Assembly (NCBI RefSeq): GCF_001297775.1
Contig: NZ_LIFX01000010.1
Span: 236,732-300,731, forward strand
Direction of reading: 5' to 3'
Source of the DNA: Trabulsiella odontotermitis
GTDB lineage: Bacteria > Pseudomonadota > Gammaproteobacteria > Enterobacterales > Enterobacteriaceae
Length of the DNA: 64,000 nucleotides
Part shown: positions 44,621 through 53,241 of the stretch, piece after piece
Position numbering within the stretch: the first letter of the stretch is position 1
Layout of the letters: the number at the start of each line of letters is the position of its first letter
Position numbers and translations under genes: made by a program
Notes under the pieces: model-generated
Databases searched by the model: none
Seen by the model: only the letters and a program-made list of their open reading frames with translations
Told to the model about the DNA's origin: nothing

Positions 44621-45226
44621 CTAAAGCGCTTGAGAGATGAGATTACGGATACTGCCTCCCAGTTTCTGCTCAAGACGATATTTATGTACATAAACTTTCT
44701 TCGCATTGATGTTGTCTATCTTAATAGCCTGCATGAAGCCTGAGCCTGATACAAACCTTTTGAGAAGAGTATATTCTTCAAAGTTTAACGTACGCCCATG
44801 CCTGGTATTTACAGACTGTCCCATAAAAAGCCGTTTGATTTTTTTCTGCATGATGAGCTCATCATCGTCAGCATATATTATTCCATGGATTTTATCGCTT
44901 TTTGTTATCCAATAGTTTGCAAGCGGCATCAAACTCTTATCTGTAATAATGACAATGCGCATCCCAGTCTTTGTCAGATAATCAATCCACGCTTCATCAG
45001 TAAACCAACGCAAATATGGAAGTGAAAAGTCAACAAAAATAAAACCCACTAATAAGTTATTCCTGTTTTTAAGTAAAAATTGATTAATGAATCCTGACTT
45101 CAGATAATTGTTACCATCTGGCCAGATAGAAAAAATTTCGTGGGCGCAATAACTTGATTTAACTGTTACATCAGGGTATAATTGACAGGATAATCCACAA
45201 CTTATACAATGAATCGCTTTCATCAT
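44621..45226 (-). CDS. LuxR-type (response-regulator-like) transcription factor
   Basis: 201 residues from the ATG at 45226 (GGAG 9 bases upstream). The C-terminal 60 residues (LNFEEYTLLKRFVSGSGFMQ ... NAKKVYVHKYRLEQKLGG) fit a LuxR/NarL-type helix-turn-helix; the N-terminal part has alternating hydrophobic strands (LLVGFIFVDFS, MRIVIITDKS) like a degenerate receiver domain. No phosphorylatable Asp pattern is clear. This layout resembles enterobacterial regulators such as BglJ, YjjQ or MatA-type proteins that control surface structures. Target unknown. Confidence 0.65.
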   Translation of the reverse strand: MMKAIHCISCGLSCQLYPDVTVKSSYCAHEIFSIWPDGNNYLKSGFINQFLLKNRNNLLVGFIFVDFSLPYLRWFTDEAWIDYLTKTGMRIVIITDKSLMPLANYWITKSDKIHGIIYADDDELIMQKKIKRLFMGQSVNTRHGRTLNFEEYTLLKRFVSGSGFMQAIKIDNINAKKVYVHKYRLEQKLGGSIRNLISQAL

Positions 45227-45244
45227 TTGGAAAAACTCCAGCAC

Positions 45245-46146
45245 GGTCTGCGCATCTTTTTTTGAAAGATGCAGGCTTACACAATAGTCTCTACTGCTCT
45301 ATTTACTTATCAAGTGTTTGTCGAGATAAATGTCTTGGACTCTCGAGTATTATAAGCGACATGCATCTAACATACCTATATAAAGAGGAGTAATCTTATT
45401 GTATGTAGTACATTTCTTATAACACGTCATGGAGGGATTTGGTTCCCGGTTTTCTCTAAGGATTTGTTTCTCGGAAATTTGGTACGATTCAGGTATGAAA
45501 ACTATGAACGTTACACGAATGATAGAATGCATTAATAAATGTATTTCTGACAGGTTTGTGCCTGTTAACTGGTTCGTTATTCCCAAAAGAAGCCAGTTTG
45601 TAAACACCAAAGAAGAGTAGCCGGTTGGGGGAACGGACGATTTTTATGACTCTCAGAAAATCGTTTATGTAATCGTACGAGGCTCGGCTGCGTCGTATAA
45701 AGGTTTACTTCAGATATGGCAACAAGGCTGCTGCCAACAGATATATCAACTATGTAACGAAATGCCAGCACTTATTACTGTAGTGCCGTGATACAAAGCG
45801 GATAGAATCCGTGCCCATAAGAGAAGTAATATGAGAAAACTCGGAGTGAAATTGTGGTTGATAGTGATATTGGAGGCGTTGCAGCAGCATTATCAATGGC
45901 GCTGCTGGCATTGATGCCAAAATAATTGCTTTATAATTACGTGCAATCTGCATTATTCATAGGATGCATCCTGGTTTATATGTTGTTTATATTCAATTGG
46001 TTAGGTGTTTTTTTAAGGGAAGTCTTGTTTTTAATTCTGAATCTTGAAGAGAGTGATGTTCTGGGGGATTATGAATAGATTACAGAGATAACGATGTTGA
46101 ATAATTATTGTTTAATATCCATGTGGAACAGTTTTTTTGTTTAGCT
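45245..46146. other. Region without intact genes
   Basis: About 900 bases with only short unsupported frames on both strands, next to the IS66-type relic. Confidence 0.35.
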
Positions 46147-46539
46147 TTAAGCGTAATAGTTTTCTGTTTGTAGTGATGAAGAATATATCACCTGGCGTAA
46201 GGGAATTGGAAAACATTTTTTTGAGGAGGGAACGGTTTTTGGGGGGCAGGTCTGACGCAGCGGGCGCTGCACTGTCGGGTCATCCACCCGGCCAGTCAGG
46301 GTATCGCTCTGCTGCAGTCGCTTCAGGTCGGCTTCCATCTGTGCGATACGGCGGGATATCTTTTCGGAACGACTGCCGAAGTCCATCCGCCGCAGCTTGT
46401 CCAGTTGCGTCTGCAGGTGGTCTATTTCGCGTTCACGATCGACCAGTTTTTCCAGCAGGGCACGGTTCAGTGTTTCCTGTTCGGCAAGGCGCTGTTTCAG
46501 CAGAAGGATATCGTCAGTGTCAGAAGAGGTGTCGTTCAT
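46147..46539 (-). pseudogene. IS66 transposase tnpC, 5' fragment
   Basis: From the ATG at 46539: LLLKQRLAEQETLNRALLEK, then LDKLRRMDFGSRSEKISRRI, DTLTGRVDDPTVQRPLRQT, the N-terminal leucine-rich region of IS66 transposases. After about residue 100 the frame is disturbed and unrelated AT-rich sequence follows; the DDE catalytic domain is absent. Confidence 0.85.
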
Positions 46540-46588
46540 AAGTCCGCATTTTACCAAGCTTATTCTGCGACAACCAGGATAAAGAGAT

Positions 46589-46936
46589 CTACAGCATAGT
46601 CAGGGAGGTCAGCAAACGCTTCTGCTGTCGCCAGTCGATACCTTCCATCAGCATCGCCAGTTGTGTCAGCGTCAGGAACACTTTGCCATCACGGGCAGAG
46701 GGCCAGGCGAAGCGGTCACGCTCCAGCCGTTTGGTAAGCAGGCACAACCCGTCGCCGGTGGACCACAGCACTTTTACCTGGCTGCCGCTGCGCCCGCGGA
46801 AGATGAAGACATGGCCGGACATCGGATCGTCTTTCAGCGCCGTCTGTACCTTTACGGCAAGGCCGTTGAAGCCATTTCTCATATCGGTGATACCGGCAAC
46901 CAGCCAGATTTTTGTCCCGGAAGGTAACGGGATCAT
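46589..46936 (-). CDS. tnpB: IS66 TnpB, intact
   Basis: 115 residues, full length for the IS66 Orf2/TnpB family: IPLPSGTKIWLVAGITDMRN, HVFIFRGRSGSQVKVLWST, GDGLCLLTKRLERDRFAWPS. TnpB is an accessory protein needed for transposition with unknown biochemical role. The flanking tnpA and tnpC are truncated, so it has no working partners here. Confidence 0.9.
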   Translation of the reverse strand: MIPLPSGTKIWLVAGITDMRNGFNGLAVKVQTALKDDPMSGHVFIFRGRSGSQVKVLWSTGDGLCLLTKRLERDRFAWPSARDGKVFLTLTQLAMLMEGIDWRQQKRLLTSLTML

Positions 46937-47010
46937 CGCTTCAGTCCCTGCATCAGCAGAGTCAGAAGCTTTTCGCTGACAGCGCCGTTGAGACGGATCG
47001 TCCCGTGAAC
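46934..47010 (-). pseudogene. IS66 tnpA, 3' fragment
   Basis: Frame ending ...GTIRLNGAVSEKLLTLLMQG-LKR-stop, the conserved C-terminus of IS66 TnpA. Its TGA overlaps the tnpB ATG. Upstream part lost at the junction with the inverse-autotransporter relic. Confidence 0.75.
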
Positions 47011-47011
47011 G

Positions 47012-47320
47012 TTACCTCACAGCTGATACTGAGGGCCTCCGGGTTCCGGAAAGCGTACGACGGGAGCGAACAGCATCCGGGTCAAGATGCTGTGACCAGC
47101 TTACGCCAGGCGTCCAGTTACCGCTCGTGAGCAGGCTTCCGGTCTGCGAGGCAAGGTCAGCAAGGTCGAGGGATGTCTGGCTATCATCCAGATCAGCAGA
47201 AGATGTTGGTAAGGTGCTAACACTGTACGCCGGAATAGCTGGTAATATAATAAAAGACCACGCGCTAATAACGAGTGCAAGCATTGTCCTGAGACGGGTA
47301 GCAATTCGCAGCTTATTCAT
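47012..47320 (-). pseudogene. Inverse autotransporter (intimin/invasin-like) gene with internal deletion
   Basis: The ATG at 47320 gives a basic start and signal segment (MNKLRIATRLRTMLALVISA), then LADLASQTGSLLTSG, which is the pre-barrel region of inverse autotransporters. It then jumps to WTPGVSWSQHLDPDAVRSRR, TLSGTR, which matches the end of the beta-barrel domain (compare YeeJ: QLDPNEVAARRSLAGSR). The barrel itself is deleted, and the reading frame is cut off next to the IS66 relic. The passenger is gone. Confidence 0.7.
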
Positions 47321-47942
47321 AATTGATAAATACAACGCCAGATAAATTATTTTGATGAAATAAATACAACAAGGGTTTTGGTATATGCTACCTGTAAGGA
47401 CCAACAAGAATTTGTGATTTGTGAAAAAAAACTGCCTTATCACCATTACAAGAATAAGGCAGGTATAATAACTCACTAAGGAAGAGCGAATACAATATCT
47501 GAATCACGGATGTTCGCAAACAGCAATTGAAAACTACTAAAAGACACTATTGCTGTCAATAATAGTTCAGGCAATGTGGGTTTTTCTTATTGTGACAAGT
47601 GAAATTCCTAACTTTCAGTCTTATAGAGTGAATGGAAGAGTTAGAATTGGAGCGTTATCGCTCATACTCTCTGTATTATTTGCTTGAGACTACCATATTG
47701 GAGCATCATCGAAAAATAATGTTTACATGTTGCAATAAATGTGTTTTTGTGAAATGATTTCACTGAAAAATGATGATGCTGACACAAGTTAAGCTAAATG
47801 ACTAACTCCATGATTTGAATGTCTTTCACACCACATATAGCATAAACAGGATTTCATTGTTGCCGTTAGATATATATTATCGGTAAACTGTGTTGATCAG
47901 TTATCTATTGTAACCTCTATATCTTCGGTTTACTCGTGGTCT
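47321..47942. other. AT-rich intergenic region
   Basis: About 620 bases. The plus-strand AAAAAACTGCCTTATCACC / AATAAGGCAGG pattern (47425-47463) has CTGCCTTAT / ATAAGGCAG inverted repeat arms, a possible terminator-like hairpin. No gene seen. Confidence 0.4.
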
Positions 47943-48587
47943 ATGAAAAAATCAACCTCGCAATTTCCTCCTGAAAAGACCATTGCTGACCTGGCGAATT
48001 TAGCCTGGTGTGCATTGATAAGCCTGCGCATCGCTCAACAGAACGGCTTGGCTCTTACGCCATTCACTGTCCATAGTTTTCTTATGCGGTGGCTTGTTAC
48101 TGTACAAAAACAACGGCGTTTTCCGCGTACTGTCGCAGAAGACATTGAAGGGTTGTTACGTCTGGGGCGACAGCAAGGACACGGTGCATGTCTGTATGAT
48201 CGTTTAAATTATCTCTGGGAGTCCTGCTCAGGCAGGATTAGTCAACAGTCTGATTTGTTCAGGTTAACCTATGCAATTGAGCATCTCAAATCACAGGGCT
48301 GGACCAACGCAGCGGTAAGTGATAGTGAGTGGATACTCGAGTCTCTGCTGTCAGAGTATGCGGGGGAGCAAGCTCTTTTGGCGAAAAAATCGGAGTTGAC
48401 GCAACATTTTTCACCTAATGGTTTGCTACAAAAACCAATCGATTTTTTTGTGGTTGGTAATGGCATTGTGGCCAGTGAGACCCTGGATACCCGGAAACTG
48501 AAACATGTTATGGAAGAGCACAATTCTGGAAGGTACATCATCACTCTGATCCCACCGGCACTGACTGGTACTGGAGGTGAAATATAG
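47943..48587 (+). CDS. DUF2913 family protein
   Basis: 214 residues: IADLANLAWCALISLRIAQQ, FLMRWLVTVQKQRRFPRTVA, DIEGLLRLGRQQG, YLWESCSGRISQQSDLFRLT. This fits DUF2913, a helical family found in enterobacteria and vibrios, often in islands. No catalytic motif or membrane segment. Function unknown; full family length. Confidence 0.75.
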   Translation: MKKSTSQFPPEKTIADLANLAWCALISLRIAQQNGLALTPFTVHSFLMRWLVTVQKQRRFPRTVAEDIEGLLRLGRQQGHGACLYDRLNYLWESCSGRISQQSDLFRLTYAIEHLKSQGWTNAAVSDSEWILESLLSEYAGEQALLAKKSELTQHFSPNGLLQKPIDFFVVGNGIVASETLDTRKLKHVMEEHNSGRYIITLIPPALTGTGGEI

Positions 48588-48964
48588 GAATAAAGTTATC
48601 CAGTCCCTATCCTGAAGCAGTCCAGAATACATACAGCCATATAAAACGGTCGAAACAGTCCTTATCCAAAGAACTCAGCGATTGCGCTACTGATGATTCA
48701 GATCAAGGCAGACCGTCTGCGCAGCATAAAATACTGCTATATATAATTTAACTCGTATTGTACTAGTCACTAGAACTTGTTTTTCTGAATAATATGGTTT
48801 TTGTTTCTGCTCTGACGTTGTTTATACTTTTGATTTGTTGTAACTGAAAAATTTCGATACCCAGTAAAATAGGAGGATTAAGAACTCCAATAGGTCTCCT
48901 GATGCATGGACATAAAAGATAAAAAAGCATGCCGTTCTTGAGTAGGATAACGATAGGTAGAAAA
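48588..48964. other. Intergenic region
   Basis: About 380 bases with no gene recognised between the DUF2913 gene and a tiny membrane-protein frame. Confidence 0.3.
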
Positions 48965-49066
48965 ATGTCTGATAATGAGTACGTTGTTATTGGCATCATC
49001 ATGTTCGTTTTATTGGTGTTAGGCGTGATGGTCATTCTCCTCGAACTGGCACCAGTGCTGGCATAA
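48965..49066 (+). CDS. 33-residue single-TM small protein
   Basis: MSDNEYVV then IGIIMFVLLVLGVMVILLEL and a short tail to TAA. One strongly hydrophobic helix with a charged N-terminus. AGGT lies about 7 bases upstream of the ATG, a modest ribosome site. Such tiny proteins are often membrane regulators or type I toxins. A structured RNA-like element starts about 115 bases downstream. Not recognised by name. Confidence 0.4.
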   Translation: MSDNEYVVIGIIMFVLLVLGVMVILLELAPVLA

Positions 49067-49179
49067 CAACATATTGCCACAACTTTATTAGCGGGAACTC
49101 ATTATTATTTTTTGGATAAATTCTTAAAATTATCCACGCACACTTGAAGTGAAGGGAATAGTTGAAATACAATTTATTT

Positions 49180-49345
49180 GTGATGGATCCCCCTATGCGG
49201 AGGGGCAAACGGGTCAGGGAATGAAAATGCATGTTGCAGGCTAATGCCGACGCGTAGTTAGTCTTCAGGGAGGCACCAGGCATCACACATGGTAATCCGT
49301 AAACACATGCTGCCAAAGGCCAGTTAAGTAGTCTGGCCTTTTTTT
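49180..49345 (+). ncRNA. Structured RNA-like element (copy B) with intrinsic terminator
   Basis: ATCCCCCTATGCGGAGGGGC forms a hairpin at 49187-49205, then after about 60 bases CAGGGAGGCACCAGGCAT and CACACAT (49266-49290), then AGGCCAG / CTGGCCT with T7 (49317-49345). Copy A at 31058 has the same order of motifs. No protein frame is conserved between copies, so an RNA is the better explanation. Family not named; it recalls elements seen in lambdoid prophages. Confidence 0.5.
49317..49345 (+). terminator. Intrinsic terminator of copy B element
   Basis: AGGCCAG and CTGGCCT form a perfect 7-bp stem with a 9-base loop and are followed by TTTTTTT. A clear Rho-independent terminator. Confidence 0.8.
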
Positions 49346-49389
49346 ATTGAAAATTTTAACCTATTCAACTCAACTGCAAAATGGATTGT

Positions 49390-49571
49390 TGGTTTACACA
49401 ATTGGCGCATGAGCTGTCGTTGTAATGACAGGAGGTTTCCCGGCTGGAGTTTTATACGAAAATCAGAATCACCAGACCCATATCACCAAACAGATTCAGT
49501 GAAATTCCATCATCTCTGGCGCCACAAAACAGGCAGATCAAGATAATCATAAGTTGTAGACTAAATAGCAT
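49390..49571 (-). pseudogene. dcuB/dcuA 5' relic (anaerobic C4-dicarboxylate carrier)
   Basis: The ATG at 49571 (GGGGT upstream) opens 39 codons: [39 protein letters not shown], then a stop. This matches the first helix region of DcuB ([20 protein letters not shown]). Past the stop, another frame continues with TPAGKPPV, matching the DcuB segment QPGKPPVD. So the N-terminus of the carrier is preserved with a frameshift and most of the gene is deleted. Confidence 0.75.
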
Positions 49572-50455
49572 TAATTTACCCCATGGTACACGTTTATGAT
49601 TTATTATCAGGCAACTCTCGATAGTTTCACTTCCTCAGTAAAGGGATATGATGGCCTGTCTTCTTTATGTTCTTCAATTAATACATAAATTCCATTTTTT
49701 TAAATATGATAAATGTATGTAACTTCAGTTTAACCAATGAAAACTATTAATTGGTCTGTTTTGTTGTGGAAAAATCCGAACCTAATTTCTATTTTATAAT
49801 CCAGACTTTCTGGAATCCATTACCTGAAAACACTAAAAACTATACTTGAATGCTTCAGGAACATGAACATCACTGCGATGCAAATAGTAACTTATGTCAT
49901 ATGATTGTATGAAGCTATAAATGTGCCAACACGTACCGACATTGTCATAATTTTGAAATTGAGAAGAAATAACATAGATCCAGGAATACACCACTTTATT
50001 AAGTTTTTGTCAGTGTTTGTGTTTAAAATATAGCCAATTCAACGATCGGGTCATTTTCGTATCAATGATACAATCAATGCCTCTAATAGTAACGTCTTGT
50101 TCTGATGAACGATGTGGTTGATGTGAAAACCATACGATATGGAAGACACGAATAATTGTGTAACCATTAGACAGAGTCGGAACTCTTCACTAAGCTAAGC
50201 AATGTTGAAAGACCAGCATGGAGTTGCTATAAATAGTATGAAATGAAACCTTTGAACGTAAGATGCAACTCAGAGAAGTACATAAGGGTTATGATGGTTG
50301 AGCGCCTCGAGCCTAATGGTTATATCTGCAATTTCTAAGCTCAAAACTGCATCTGAATATCCATCATTGAGCTTTAGGCATCTCTCGATTGAAAAGTTGA
50401 TGAAGCTCTCAGCAATTTGATTAAACCAGGTAAAACGTTAATAGAGGAAAATACA
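49572..50455. other. Long region without intact genes
   Basis: About 880 AT-rich bases. The first part probably represents the old dcuB promoter region. No coding frame, hairpin or repeat was convincing. Confidence 0.35.
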
Positions 50456-50653
50456 ATGGACAACGAGCGTTATCCTTGCCCCTGTTGTGGGGAGAAAATT
50501 TTCGAAGGTGTAGGGCTCTATGAAATTTGCCCTGTATGTGACTGGGAAGATGACCCAATTCAGTCGTCAGATCCAGATTATTCAGGGGGAGCCAATGCAT
50601 TGAGCTTGTATGAGGCGAGGGAATTATTTAAAAAACGAAATGTGCATCAATGA
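50456..50653 (+). CDS. CPCC-family cysteine-rich small protein
   Basis: 65 residues from the ATG at 50456 (AGAGGAAA upstream). YPCPCCGEKIFEGVGLYEIC, PVCDWEDDPIQSSDPDYSGG and NALSLYEARELF are the signature of the Cys-rich CPCC family, with four zinc-binding Cys in CPCC and CPVC. Members are often found among immunity and accessory genes of toxin loci; no toxin gene is next to it here. Intact. Confidence 0.8.
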   Translation: MDNERYPCPCCGEKIFEGVGLYEICPVCDWEDDPIQSSDPDYSGGANALSLYEARELFKKRNVHQ

Positions 50654-51015
50654 TAAGACCGCGTCTCTTACCAGTTGTGCGACTGAACTGGCTATTATGG
50701 CAACTTATCCTGTTTAATATCTTCGAGTTTGGGTAAATGAATTATAATTATACAAGCATCAGATAAAGCTGGAACTTGCGATGATGTCAATCGATAAGCT
50801 ATTAGCCAGGGTAACTATGTATGCATAATTGATTGCTTCCGAGTTAAGGTCAAAAAATGGATTGGGTTGTGGTATGACTTTTTGATATTTGGTAATGGTT
50901 TTATTTAATGCTTTATTGATTGATAAATAAGCTGAATTTAGATTCCATCCTAGATGTAGTGTCACTTACTCTCTGAGATAGATGATAAGCAGATAATAAA
51001 TAAAAGGAGTAATAC
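50654..51015. other. Intergenic region
   Basis: About 360 bases with no gene recognised between the CPCC gene and the pduL relic. Confidence 0.3.
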
Positions 51016-51634
51016 ATGACTGATTCTCTTTCGTACGAAAAAACATCTTCTGTCCAGGCCGTGTCAATCCTGTGATCCCGGTTGGTGTGTCGAACAGGCA
51101 TGTGCACCTGTCGAAACATGATGTTTAAATACTATTTGGAAAGGATTATGCACTGACCCCTTTCAAGCCACTTGTCAACATGGACAATTTTCTGCACATG
51201 AACATGTTATTGTTGTTGGCCCGAAAGGTTGCCTGACTAATATTCGGATACTGGGACCTTCCCGTCATGTATCACAACTGGAAATTTCGCGTTTTGACTG
51301 TTTTACCCTTGGCATCAGCGCTCCGGTTCGCGAATCGGTTTTTTTTGATAACTCAGGTAGTGCACTATTGATCGGTCCTGCAGATCATGTGGAATTGCGC
51401 TCGTAGGTAATCTGTGCATGGAGACATATTCATATGTCTCCACAGGATGCTATTCGACTAAATGTTACCAATGGACAAAAGGTTAATGTGTGTAGTAGCG
51501 GAGAGCGTCAATTGACTTTTAATGAAGTAGTAGTTGGGGGACATGAGGATTTTGCACTGGGGCTCCACATTGATACCGAAGAAGCTAACGCAACAGGGTT
51601 AAAAAATGGCTCACATGTCACTTTAGCATATTAG
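51016..51634 (+). pseudogene. PduL-like phosphate acyltransferase gene, multiply broken
   Basis: ATG at 51016 with AAAAGGAG upstream. Pieces in different frames line up with PduL: VIPVGVSNRHVHLS (metal-binding His motif), TNIRILGPSRHVSQLEISRF, ICAWRHIHMSPQDAIRLNV (second His motif), LHIDTEEANATG. At least two frameshifts (near 51060 and 51190) and two in-frame stops (TAA at about 51124 and TAG at about 51403) interrupt it. PduL converts acyl-CoA to acyl phosphate in propanediol and related pathways. No pathway partners are nearby, so this is an isolated dead gene. Confidence 0.8.
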
Positions 51635-52049
51635 GTAAGTCGAATTCACCAGTAGGTCTGATTGAATGAGGCATTTATGTTTCTGAATCTGGCTGTAAAT
51701 ATTTCATTGCTAATATTACGGTTTATGCAATGAATAGGGTTTTGGAGAGGTAGTGGCTACATAGATGAAGTGGCTCTGGTTTCCCGAAGATGAGAATGGT
51801 AGGAGTAAGAAGGGACCGGTGATGGCAGGAATGGAGCTGATTTATATGTTGCGTGGTTCAACTAACAGTAGCCAGTTTCTGATGGTTAATCTGCTGACGG
51901 ATAGTAAGTACTTACCTTTGGGGCCACAATATATATTGTGGTTATGCATATGGGATCTTTTACATGGGGAGAGTTATTTGAGACCGGATGCTGAGCTGTG
52001 CATTAATCTCAAGAATTTTAATGGTTTTTATATCCAAATATTGGGATAC
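51635..52049. other. Region without a supported gene
   Basis: A plus-strand frame (51765-52187) spans much of it but overlaps the 3' half of the CaiF/GrlA-type gene in antisense and has no ribosome site, so it is not called. Confidence 0.3.
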
Positions 52050-52502
52050 CTAAGAGATGGTTTCACCAGTACGTCGTTGCACAATCCACCGGCGAAGATC
52101 CTGGAATTCTTCATTGAGAGAACCATCCTTAGAGCTCGTAGGACTGTTCTGTTCCCGGGCAGGAGACACATTGTGAAGCCGGGCTAACTCACCATTGACA
52201 CTCATAACGTTCCAGGCTCTGCACATACATTTTCCTCCTCTGATTGAGGGAATCATATAGCATTCTGCCTGAACTACCTTTGAGCCCTGTTCTGTCAGGT
52301 ATTCCAATAAATCGCTTGCCCTGCGCAGACTGATTTCAAAAGCCAGGCGAACATCTCTGACTGTAACTGGTGTACCCTTTAACAAAGCCCAGTAGGCTAT
52401 AATCATATATAATGGTAGGTTTTCACAAAACTCCTTCTCCAGTTCTGGCGGGATTCTATATGGCTGAGGTTTACGTGGATAGTATACTGCTTTACTATTC
52501 AT
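52050..52502 (-). CDS. CaiF/GrlA-family transcriptional regulator
   Basis: 150 residues, ATG with AAGG 8 bases upstream. The core PLYMIIAYWALLKGTPVTVR, DVRLAFEISLRRASDLLEYL fits the CaiF/GrlA winged-helix family (compare GrlA: PLYILVSLWCKLQ ... AFGINLRRASFIITYI). The family includes GrlA, activator of the LEE, and CaiF, activator of carnitine genes. The C-terminus has a basic, proline/serine-rich tail longer than in GrlA. The target is unknown; nearby surface-structure genes are candidates. Confidence 0.8.
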   Translation of the reverse strand: MNSKAVYYPRKPQPYRIPPELEKEFCENLPLYMIIAYWALLKGTPVTVRDVRLAFEISLRRASDLLEYLTEQGSKVVQAECYMIPSIRGGKCMCRAWNVMSVNGELARLHNVSPAREQNSPTSSKDGSLNEEFQDLRRWIVQRRTGETIS

Positions 52503-52812
52503 TAGAAATACCTTGATTGCTGACCAATTTGATATTTCGAAGTGTCAATAATATATAAAATGTAACTGATATGCAGTTTTTATCTTGACGATGAACATCG
52601 TTGGTCGTTGAGTATGCTATTTCGTTGGGTGTCATTTGGCTACTCAACGATTTAAATTTATAAAGCTTTCAAGAAATCTTTTTGTAGAGTGTTAAGTATC
52701 AGATCGCTCATCATGTATAAGATAAATCTGTTTCTCTTAATTCGTAATTTCTCGATTAGATGATATCTAATACGGCAGACCTTCAGGTTGTCGTAGTAAA
52801 AATATGGAAGAG
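52503..52812. other. Intergenic region
   Basis: About 310 bases between two minus-strand genes; no gene recognised. Confidence 0.3.
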
Positions 52813-53241
52813 TTAACTTGGTACATTCGCTTTGTGCTTTTTTAAAGAAACCATTGCATTTATATAGGCGATCTCATTTTTTTTGAATCTCATATTTTTT
52901 ATGAAATCATAGTGATTTAACCAGTTTGTTGAAAGTCCGTCTCTATTTACAGGTAGACATGTTGTTTCGAGGAATTTTATATGACATTCATTTGAAATTA
53001 AGAATAAAATAAAATAATGGTAGTCATAAAGTTCAGGTGATAAATAAAAGTGAATATGTACTATATTATAGTAGGGCTCAAGCTTAAGGTTATTTATTTC
53101 TTTTATCGCATAACGTAAGCCATCAAGATTAAATGCAATGGCAATAATGCTTTCTTTAAATGCATGTATAGGCAACCTATTATTAACATATAGATTGTAA
53201 ACTCCTATTTCAGTATAATTGCATAGTGAAATGACCTTCAT
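52813..53241 (-). CDS. Hypothetical alpha/beta protein
   Basis: 142 residues, ATG with GAGGTTATT upstream. MKVISLCNYTEIGVYNLYVN, YYNIVHIHFYLSPELYDYHY suggest an alpha/beta fold; the C-terminal 40 residues (FKKNEIAYINAMVSLKKHKA) could be a truncated helix-turn-helix of the LuxR kind, but the domain is incomplete. AT-rich. Not recognised. Confidence 0.5.
   Translation of the reverse strand: MKVISLCNYTEIGVYNLYVNNRLPIHAFKESIIAIAFNLDGLRYAIKEINNLKLEPYYNIVHIHFYLSPELYDYHYFILFLISNECHIKFLETTCLPVNRDGLSTNWLNHYDFIKNMRFKKNEIAYINAMVSLKKHKANVPS

Larger units (their letters stand above)
46147..47010 (-). mobile_element. IS66-family element relic
   Basis: On the minus strand, in order: the last about 24 codons of tnpA (GTIRLNGAVSEKLLTLLMQG, about 46934-47010), complete tnpB (46589-46936), and the first about 105 codons of tnpC (46147-46539). 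This is the IS66 gene order with both ends deleted; no inverted repeats were found. GC content is well above the flanks. The element is non-functional. Confidence 0.85.

Noticed and set aside
46137..46979. Plus-strand frames opposite IS66 genes
   Set aside because: The minus strand encodes recognisable TnpC, TnpB and TnpA; these are shadows.
51765..52187. 140-codon plus-strand frame
   Set aside because: It overlaps the well-supported CaiF/GrlA-type gene in antisense, lacks a ribosome site and has no recognisable domain.
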